The notes under the pieces: generated by a model | Told to the model about the DNA's origin: nothing | Database searches by the model: none | What the model saw: the letters and a program-made list of their open reading frames with translations, nothing else | Shown: positions 58,478 to 64,000 of the stretch, piece after piece | Position numbering within the stretch: the first letter of the stretch is position 1 | How the letters are laid out: each line of letters begins with the position of its first letter | Translations under genes and position numbers: made by a program | NCBI RefSeq assembly: GCF_009193185.1 | Contig: NZ_VUKF01000012.1 | Coordinates: 41,550-105,549, forward strand | Origin: Georgenia thermotolerans | GTDB taxonomy: Bacteria; Actinomycetota; Actinomycetes; Actinomycetales; Actinomycetaceae | Reading direction: 5' to 3' | Length of the DNA: 64,000 nt

Positions 58478-59500
58478 ATGCACCGCACCACCAAGCTGTC
58501 CATCCCGGCCCTGCTGGCCGCCGCCGCGCTGGCCCTGACCGCCTGCGGCGTCACCAGCTCGAAGGACGGCGCCGCCACCGGCGCGGCCAGCGACTCCGCC
58601 AGCGCCGCCGAGGTGCTCACCGACAAGCGGATCATGGTCCCGAACTCGCCCGGCGGCGGCTACGACCAGACCGCCCGCACGGCGGCACAGGTGATGGAGA
58701 CGACCAAGATCTCCTCGGGCCTGGAGGTCTTCAACCTCGAGGGCGCCGGCGGCACGGTCGGCCTCGCCCGGACCGTCTCGGAGGCCGGCAACGGCGACCT
58801 CGCGATGCTCATGGGCCTCGGCGTCGTCGGCGCGAGCTACACCAACGAGTCCGAGGCGACGCTGACGCAGACCACCCCGCTGGCCAAGCTCATCGAGGAG
58901 CCGGGCGCGGTCATGGTGCCGGCCGGCTCGCCGTACCAGACCATCGACGACCTCGTCGCCGCCTGGAAGGCCGACCCGGCCGGGATCAGCGTGGGCGGCG
59001 GCTCCAACCCGGGCGGCCCCGACCACCTCCTGCCCATGCAGCTGGCCCAGGCGGTCGGCATCGACCCGAAGACCGTCAACTTCGTCTCCTACGACGGCGG
59101 CGGCGACCTGCTGCCCGCCATCCTCGGCAACAAGCTCGGCTTCGCCACCTCCGGCGCCGGGGAGTTCAAGGACCAGATCGAGACCGGCGAGATCCGGGTG
59201 CTGGCCGTCTCCAGCGAGAAGCCGGTCGAGGGCATCGACGCCCCCACGCTCAAGGACTCCGGCATCGACCTGGTGTTCACCAACTGGCGCGGCATCGTCG
59301 CCCCGCCGGAGATCGACGACGCCGACCGCGACGCCTGGCTCGGCGCCCTCGAGGCCATGCACGACACCCCCGAGTGGGAGGCCGCGCTGGAGAAGAACGG
59401 CTGGACCGACGCCTTCATCACCGGCGACGAGTTCGCCACCTTCCTCACCGAGCAGGACAAGCGGGTGGCCGACGTCCTCACGGAGCTCGGGCTGGCATGA
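58478..59500 (+). CDS. tctC: Tripartite tricarboxylate transporter receptor (TctC), lipoprotein
   Basis: A 340-residue binding protein. The signal ends with lipobox L-A-L-T-A-C-G, so Cys23 should be lipidated and the receptor tethered outside the membrane. The mature protein starts after a Ser/Ala linker with the TctC-type I-M-V-P-N-S-P-G-G-G-Y-D-Q-T-A-R, and has G-G-G-S-N-P-G-G-P-D-H and S-Y-D-G-G-G-D-L-L-P-A-I-L-G further on. It delivers a di- or tricarboxylate to TctAB. Its stop overlaps tctB. Confidence 0.92.
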   Translation: MHRTTKLSIPALLAAAALALTACGVTSSKDGAATGAASDSASAAEVLTDKRIMVPNSPGGGYDQTARTAAQVMETTKISSGLEVFNLEGAGGTVGLARTVSEAGNGDLAMLMGLGVVGASYTNESEATLTQTTPLAKLIEEPGAVMVPAGSPYQTIDDLVAAWKADPAGISVGGGSNPGGPDHLLPMQLAQAVGIDPKTVNFVSYDGGGDLLPAILGNKLGFATSGAGEFKDQIETGEIRVLAVSSEKPVEGIDAPTLKDSGIDLVFTNWRGIVAPPEIDDADRDAWLGALEAMHDTPEWEAALEKNGWTDAFITGDEFATFLTEQDKRVADVLTELGLA

Positions 59501-60006
59501 CCTCCGCGACGACGACGCGGCGCGTGACCGGCCGCTCCGAGCTGGGCGTCGCCGCCCTGCTCGGGGTGGTCGGCGCCGCCGTCCTGTGGGACGCGCTCGG
59601 TCTGCACGCCCCGTACTCCCAGTCCGACCCCATCGGCCCGCGGGCGGTGCCCTACCTCGTCGCCGCCCTGCTGTTCGGCACCGCGGTCGTCCTGGCGGTC
59701 GACGTGCTGCGGGGCGGGCGCGGGGAGGTCGAGGGCGGCGAGGACGTCGACCTCAGCCAGCCCACCGACTGGCGCACCGTCGTCCCGCTCGTCGCGGTGT
59801 TCGCGGCCAACATCGTGCTGATCGACACCCTCGGCTGGGTCATCTCCGGGGCGCTGCTCTTCTTCGGCTCGGTGATGGCCCTGGGCAGCCGCCACTACGT
59901 GCGGGACGCCCTCGTCTCGCTCGTCCTCGCCCTGGGGACGTTCTACGGCTTCTACCTCGGCCTGGGCATCCACCTGCCCGCCGGGCTCCTCGAGGGGGTG
60001 CTCTAG
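59497..60006 (+). CDS. tctB: Tripartite tricarboxylate transporter small subunit (TctB)
   Basis: A 169-residue membrane protein with four hydrophobic segments; the G-P-R-A-V-P-Y-L-V-A-A-L-L motif after the first is typical of TctB. It pairs with the large permease TctA. ATG overlaps the tctC stop, and the TAG stop directly abuts the tctA ATG. Confidence 0.9.
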   Translation: MTSATTTRRVTGRSELGVAALLGVVGAAVLWDALGLHAPYSQSDPIGPRAVPYLVAALLFGTAVVLAVDVLRGGRGEVEGGEDVDLSQPTDWRTVVPLVAVFAANIVLIDTLGWVISGALLFFGSVMALGSRHYVRDALVSLVLALGTFYGFYLGLGIHLPAGLLEGVL

Positions 60007-61617
60007 ATGGACGTGCTCTCCGCGCTGGCCGACGGCTTTCTCACCGCCGCCACCCCCGTGAACCTGCTGTGGGCCACCGTCGGCGTGCTGCTGGGCACCG
60101 CCGTCGGCGTGCTGCCCGGCATCGGGCCGGCCATGACGATCGCGCTGCTGATGCCGGTCGCCTTCGCCCTGGAGCCCACGAGCGCGTTGATCATGTTCGC
60201 CGGCATCTACTACGGCGGCATGTACGGCGGGTCGACCACCTCGATCCTGCTCAACACCCCCGGCGAGTCCTCCACGGTCGTCACGGCCATCGAGGGCCAC
60301 AAGATGGCCAAGGCCGGGCGCGCCGCGCAGGCCCTGGCGACGGCGGCGATCGGCTCGTTCGTCGCGGGCACCATCGGCACCGCCCTGCTGGCGTTCTGCG
60401 CGCCGGTGGTCGTGCGGTTCGCGATCGCGCTAGGTGCGCCGAGCTACCTGGCGATCATGCTGCTCGCCCTCGTGGCGGTGACGGCGGTGCTCGGCAGCTC
60501 CCGCGTGCGCGGCTTCGCGTCGCTCGCGCTGGGCCTGGCCATCGGGCTCATCGGCATGGACCCGGTCACCGGGCAGCGGCGGCTGACCTTCGGGGAGCCG
60601 CAGCTGGTCGACGGCATCGACGTCGTGGTCATCGCGGTGGCGATTTTCGCCGTCGGCGAGGCCCTGTGGGTCGCCGCGCACCTGCGCCGGACGACGTCGG
60701 CGACCATCCCGGTGGGGCGGCCGTGGATGAGCCGGCAGGACTGGGGCCGCTCCTGGAAGCCGTGGTTGCGCGGCACCGCGTTCGGCTTCCCCTTCGGGGC
60801 GCTGCCGGCGGGCGGCGCGGAGATCCCCACCTTCCTGTCCTACATCACGGAGAAGCGGCTCTCGAAGAAGCCCGAGGAGTTCGGGCACGGGGCGATCGAG
60901 GGCGTCGCGGGACCCGAGGCGGCGAACAACGCCTCCGCCGCGGGCACGCTCGTGCCGATGCTCTCCCTCGGTCTGCCGACCAACGCCACCGCCGCGATCA
61001 TGCTGGCCGCACTCATTCAGTTCGGCATCCAGCCCGGGCCGCTGCTGCTCCAGCGGGAGCCGGACCTGGTGTGGGGGCTCATCGCCTCGCTGTTCATCGG
61101 CAACGCCCTGCTGCTCGTCATCAACCTGCCTCTGGCGCCCGCGTGGGCGAAGCTGCTGCAGATCCCGCGGCCCTACCTGTACGCCGGCATCCTCTTCTTC
61201 GCCACGCTGGGGGCCTACTCGGTCAACATGCAGGCCTTCGACCTGGTGCTGCTGCTCGTCCTGGGCCTGCTCGGGCTGCTCATGCGCCGCTACGGGCTGC
61301 CGGTCCTGCCGCTGATCATCGGCGTGATCATCGGCCCGCTGGCCGAGGCGCAGATGCGCCGGGCCCTCCAGCTCAGCGCCGGGCACGCCTCCGGCCTGTG
61401 GAACGAGCCGCTGGCGGTGGTCATCTACGTGATCATCGCGCTCGTCCTGCTGTGGCCGCTGCTCGCGTGGGGTATCCGCCGCGCCCGGGGCGGGGCCCCC
61501 GCCCCTGTGCTGAGCGCCGCCCGCCCCGAGGACGGCGATCCGGACGTCGCCGCCGACCTCGGGTCCGGCACGGCAGTCGAGTCCTCCACCCCGACCACCC
61601 GCAGGGAGCACAGATGA
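60007..61617 (+). CDS. tctA: Tripartite tricarboxylate transporter large permease (TctA)
   Basis: A 536-residue permease with about twelve helices. The TctA signatures [17 protein letters not shown] and [20 protein letters not shown] are present near residues 35-90, and [19 protein letters not shown] (about 296-315) in the second half. It forms the ion-coupled channel. A disordered tail ends the protein and overlaps the next gene. Confidence 0.93.
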   Translation: MDVLSALADGFLTAATPVNLLWATVGVLLGTAVGVLPGIGPAMTIALLMPVAFALEPTSALIMFAGIYYGGMYGGSTTSILLNTPGESSTVVTAIEGHKMAKAGRAAQALATAAIGSFVAGTIGTALLAFCAPVVVRFAIALGAPSYLAIMLLALVAVTAVLGSSRVRGFASLALGLAIGLIGMDPVTGQRRLTFGEPQLVDGIDVVVIAVAIFAVGEALWVAAHLRRTTSATIPVGRPWMSRQDWGRSWKPWLRGTAFGFPFGALPAGGAEIPTFLSYITEKRLSKKPEEFGHGAIEGVAGPEAANNASAAGTLVPMLSLGLPTNATAAIMLAALIQFGIQPGPLLLQREPDLVWGLIASLFIGNALLLVINLPLAPAWAKLLQIPRPYLYAGILFFATLGAYSVNMQAFDLVLLLVLGLLGLLMRRYGLPVLPLIIGVIIGPLAEAQMRRALQLSAGHASGLWNEPLAVVIYVIIALVLLWPLLAWGIRRARGGAPAPVLSAARPEDGDPDVAADLGSGTAVESSTPTTRREHR

Positions 61618-62015
61618 AGATCGTCGTCGGCTACATCCCCACCCCCGAGGGACAGGCCGCCCTGCGGCACGCCACCGACCTCGCGCGCAAGGAGGAGGCG
61701 CTGCTCATCGTCATCAACTCCTCGCGCGGGGAGGCGCCGGCCGACCCTCGGATCGTCGGCGAGGAGGAGCTGGCCACGGCGGAGGAGCACCTGCGCGAGG
61801 CGGGCGTCGAGCACCTGCTCCTGCAGCCCGTGCGCGGGCGCTCCGCCGCCGACGAGGTGCTCGGCGCCGCCCAGGAGCACCGGGCCGACCTCATCGTCAT
61901 CGGCCTGCGCCGCCGCACCCCGGTGGGCAAGCTGCTGCTGGGCAGCAACTCCCAGCGCATCCTGCTCGAGGCCGACTGCCCGGTCCTCGCCGTCAAGCAC
62001 GGGGAGCCCGCATGA
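61614..62015 (+). CDS. Universal stress protein family (UspA)
   Basis: A 133-residue single USP domain. [11 protein letters not shown] at the start and the ATP loop [19 protein letters not shown] (G-x2-G-x9-G-S type) are present. USPs next to carboxylate transporters often tune transport to energy state. It overlaps tctA and the following gene by four bases each, so it is part of the same translated unit. Confidence 0.9.
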   Translation: MKIVVGYIPTPEGQAALRHATDLARKEEALLIVINSSRGEAPADPRIVGEEELATAEEHLREAGVEHLLLQPVRGRSAADEVLGAAQEHRADLIVIGLRRRTPVGKLLLGSNSQRILLEADCPVLAVKHGEPA

Positions 62016-62485
62016 CGGCGCCGGCCACCGCCGACCTCTACGACGAGCACGGCGAGGCGCTGCAGTCCTGCGACACCCAGCTGCGCCAGTACGGCGGCAG
62101 CCGGGCCTTCGCCGGCACCATCGCCACCGTCCGGTGCCACGAGGACAACGCCCTGGTGAAGGCGGTGCTCGGGGAGCCGGGTGACGGGCGCGTGCTCGTC
62201 GTCGACGGCGGCGGGTCGCTGCACACCGCGCTCATGGGCGACCTCATCGCCGGGTCCGCGGTGCGCAACGGCTGGGCCGGCGTCGTCATTCACGGCGCCG
62301 TCCGGGACGTCGCCGCCCTGCGCACCCTCGAACTCGGCATCAAGGCGCTGGGCTCCAACCCGCGCAAGAGCGCCAAGACCGGCGCGGGGGAGCGGGACGT
62401 CGCCGTGACCTTCGGCGGGGCGACGTTCACCCCTGGCGCGCGGCTGGTCAGCGACGACGACGGCGTGGTGGTCCTCCCGGGCTGA
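62012..62485 (+). CDS. RraA family: HMG/CHA aldolase or oxaloacetate decarboxylase type
   Basis: A 157-residue RraA-fold protein. The signature [21 protein letters not shown] (about 78-98, with gaps) and V-R-D-V-A-A-L form the metal site. Members without RNase E inhibition cleave 4-hydroxy-4-methyl-2-oxoglutarate or 4-carboxy-4-hydroxy-2-oxoadipate, or decarboxylate oxaloacetate. Being last in a tricarboxylate transport operon, it probably acts on the imported acid or its product. True RNase E control is less likely here. Confidence 0.85.
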   Translation: MTAPATADLYDEHGEALQSCDTQLRQYGGSRAFAGTIATVRCHEDNALVKAVLGEPGDGRVLVVDGGGSLHTALMGDLIAGSAVRNGWAGVVIHGAVRDVAALRTLELGIKALGSNPRKSAKTGAGERDVAVTFGGATFTPGARLVSDDDGVVVLPG

Positions 62486-62570
62486 GCCCCCGGGCGGTGC
62501 GAACCCGCGGGCGATTACCGGAATACCTGAGCCCCGCGCGGCGAGCCACACGGGCGAGTACCTTGCCCGT

Positions 62571-62947
62571 GTGGCTCGCACCGGCAGCGGTGGAGTGGTG
62601 GGCGCGTCCCACCGGCCGCGACCCACGCGCGGATCGCTCGGCCCGGCAGCCTTGGGCCTGGCAATGGTCCTGAGCCTGGCCGTCTCGGCCTGCACCTCAG
62701 GCCCGCGCGGGCCGGACGGGCCGGACGGGCACAAGATCTCGCCGACGACGGCGAGCACCGTCCCCGCCCCGACGCCTGCCGCCGGCACAACCACCTTCGG
62801 CATGCCCACGGCACCCGATCCCCGCCAGGCCGCCGCGTGGCCCCCGGCCGCCGCGCCGGGGGACCCGGGCAGCCTCGCCCCCAAGTCCGACCCCTCGGTG
62901 CTGCCGGGGCCGATCGTCATCGCCGACAAGCACAACGACCGCCTAGT
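62571..62947 (+). pseudogene. Secreted lipoprotein, 3' end lost to IS insertion
   Basis: About 125 residues survive: a basic start, hydrophobic helix and lipobox S-L-A-V-S-A-C, then a Pro/Ala/Thr linker and L-P-G-P-I-V-I-A-D-K-H-N-D-R-L. The last part looks like the first blade of a beta-propeller (NHL/YncE-like) that should continue for hundreds of residues, but similarity stops at about 62947 where IS481-type end sequence begins. TACCTT lies six bases before GTG 62571, so the start is probably leaderless. Translation would run on to 62993 with unrelated residues. Confidence 0.65.
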
Positions 62948-63875
62948 TGTACTGACCCGGGACGTTGTGGACACGCCGGGACGGTTTCCCTGAACGGGTG
63001 AGGACCTCCGGGTAGGTGTGGAGCTGTCTAGGCATCTGCACCACCACGGAGGTCCTCGTGTCCCACGCTAACGCCCCGCTGACCCCACTGGGCCGTCTGC
63101 GCCTGGCCCGGTGCGTCGTGGAGGACGGCTGGCCGCTGCGGCGGGCGGCGGAGCGGTTCAACGTCTCGGTCACCTGCGCCCAGCGGTGGGCCAGGCGCTA
63201 CCGCGAGGAGGGCGAGGCGGGCCTGGCCGACCGCTCCAGCCGGCCCCGGTCCTGCCCGCACCGCACCCCGGCGCGCACCGAGCGGCGGGTGGTGAACCTG
63301 CGGGTGTCCCGGCGCTGGGGACCGCAGCACATCGCCTACCACCTGGGCCTGAACGTCTCCACGGTCCAGCGGATCCTGACCCGCTACGGCTGCCCACCGC
63401 TGCGCTGGGTCGACCCGGCCACCGGCGCCCCGATCCGCGCCAGGCGCCGCAAGGTCGTGCGCTACGAGCGCGAGAAGCCCGGGGAGCTGATCCACGTCGA
63501 CATCAAGAAGCTCGGCCGCATCCCCGACGGCGGCGGGCACCGCGTGCTCGGCCGTGCCGCCGGCGGACGCAACAGCTCCGCCCACCGTGACCAGGGCCGG
63601 CCCCGGAAGGTCCCCGGCCGGCCGAACCTGGGCTACGCCTACCTCCACCACGCCCAGGACGACCACTCCCGCCTGGTCTACTCCGAGATCCTGACCGACG
63701 AGACCAAGGAGACCGCGGCGGCGTTCATGACCCGGGCCCTGGACCACTTCGCCGCCCGCGGCATCCGCGTCGAGCGGGTCCTGACCGACAACGGCTCGTG
63801 CTACCGCTCCAAGATCTTCAACGCCGTCCTGACCGACGCCGACGTCAAGCACAAGTACACGAGGCCCTACCGGCC
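62948..63875 (+). mobile_element. IS481-family insertion sequence, right end missing
   Basis: The left boundary is set where the lipoprotein coding ends and TTGTACTGACCCGGGACG begins, a sequence with the usual TGT and G-T-T-G-T-G-G-A-C-A type of IS481 ends. The right boundary is where the transposase frame stops matching (about 63875), so no matching right inverted repeat is present. Exact limits are approximate. Confidence 0.7.
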
Positions 63876-63891
63876 TCTCTTAACCGGCTAA
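63058..63891 (+). pseudogene. IS481-family transposase, truncated, catalytic Glu lost
   Basis: A 277-residue frame. Residues 1-110 hold two HTH parts (W-P-L-R-R-A-A-E-R-F-N-V-S and W-G-P-Q-H-I-A-Y-H-L-G). The integrase core has the first Asp in L-I-H-V-D-I-K-K-L-G-R and the second in V-L-T-D-N-G-S-C-Y-R-S. Similarity breaks right after H-K-Y-T-R-P-Y-R-P; the usual next segment, Q-T-N-G-K-V-E-R-F, which carries the catalytic Glu, is replaced by L-L-T-G-stop. It is therefore probably inactive. GGAGG lies five bases before GTG 63058. Confidence 0.85.
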
Positions 63892-64000
63892 TCCCGGTAG
63901 GAGCAGCGGTAGAAACGCCGGATTTCCCGGAGTGTTTGACCACCGATGATCCGGCTGGGATACCTACGTCTCATGAGCGACGAAGCTCTGAAGGTCCAGT
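63876..64000. mobile_element. Start of an unidentified sequence that interrupts the IS481 transposase
   Basis: From about 63876 the sequence is less GC-rich than the IS and fits no neighbouring gene. An 8-bp inverted pair CCTACCGG (63866-63873) / CCGGTAGG (63894-63901) straddles the junction. I infer the edge of a second mobile element that continues beyond the window; its type is unknown. Confidence 0.4.
63973..64000 (+). CDS. Possible gene start, M-S-D-E-A-L-K-V-Q, cut by window end
   Basis: An ATG at 63973 opens a frame to the window edge. Only nine residues are visible, so neither family nor certainty can be given. If the interruption is a mobile element, this would be its first gene. 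Confidence 0.25.

Noticed and set aside
62012..62485. RNase E inhibitor RraA
   Set aside because: The fold is shared, but position in a carboxylate transport operon and the intact aldolase-type metal site fit the HMG/CHA aldolase or decarboxylase branch better.

Overview
The window is a chromosomal segment of a very GC-rich actinobacterium. Coding density is high, GTG starts are frequent, genes often overlap by ATGA or GTGA, and several genes look leaderless, with a TANNNT -10 box six or seven bases before the start codon. The family mix (P450/ferredoxin systems, an HtaA domain protein, GAF-ANTAR and STAS regulators, RecBCD, IS481) fits Micrococcales-like Actinomycetota; I cannot name a genus from sequence alone. 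No rRNA, tRNA or CRISPR array is seen.

Layout. 1-3.2 kb: tail of a SNF2 helicase, a lipoprotein, a GNAT/membrane-protein pair, a small protein and an FMN reductase. 3.4-9.5 kb: a self-regulated ArsR-SRPBCC fusion gene, then a full non-phosphorylating L-fucose oxidation operon (lactonase, fuconate dehydratase, SDR, mutarotase, aldo-keto reductase, FAH hydrolase) without a transporter. 9.7-15.9 kb: a degenerate ABC ATPase and an orphan signalling island (STAS, PAS/GAF-ANTAR, CheB, CheR with coiled coil and PAS). 16-17.6 kb: divergent ArgP/LysG regulator and LysE exporter. 17.9-26.6 kb: recC-recB-recD, with short repeats built into the N-termini of RecB and RecD. 26.7-30.8 kb: SQR-like flavoprotein, an AT-rich patch with a small membrane protein, and two DNA-repair-type genes.

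29.9-34.3 kb: a LysR regulator and HtaA protein divergent from ferredoxin, ferredoxin reductase and a CYP199-like P450. 34.5-40.5 kb: an LLM flavin enzyme and a LacI-controlled operon (GATase-like protein, PfkB kinase, DMT/DUF606 permease, phosphotriesterase-family hydrolase) whose substrate is unknown. 40.6-42 kb: DUF2252 protein.

42.2-54.3 kb is the most striking part. An IclR gene is followed by a P450, a split PEP-synthase-like phosphotransferase, an SDR, a [2Fe-2S] ferredoxin, a ferredoxin reductase, two HD-domain proteins around an aldehyde dehydrogenase, and PobA. This gene content matches the Corynebacterium glutamicum cre pathway, in which 4-cresol is first phosphorylated, its methyl group is then oxidised by a P450 on the phosphorylated substrate, and the phosphate is removed to give 4-hydroxybenzoate. 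PobA would then give protocatechuate. The CYP199-like P450 at 33 kb may feed the same pool by demethylating 4-methoxybenzoate. Ring-cleavage genes are not in the window.

54.4-62.5 kb: a TetR/flavin monooxygenase pair, then a DctSR/CitAB-type two-component system divergent from a tctCBA tricarboxylate transporter operon that ends with a USP protein and an RraA/HMG-aldolase-type gene. 62.5-64 kb: a lipoprotein gene cut by an IS481-family element, which is itself truncated by a further unidentified sequence.
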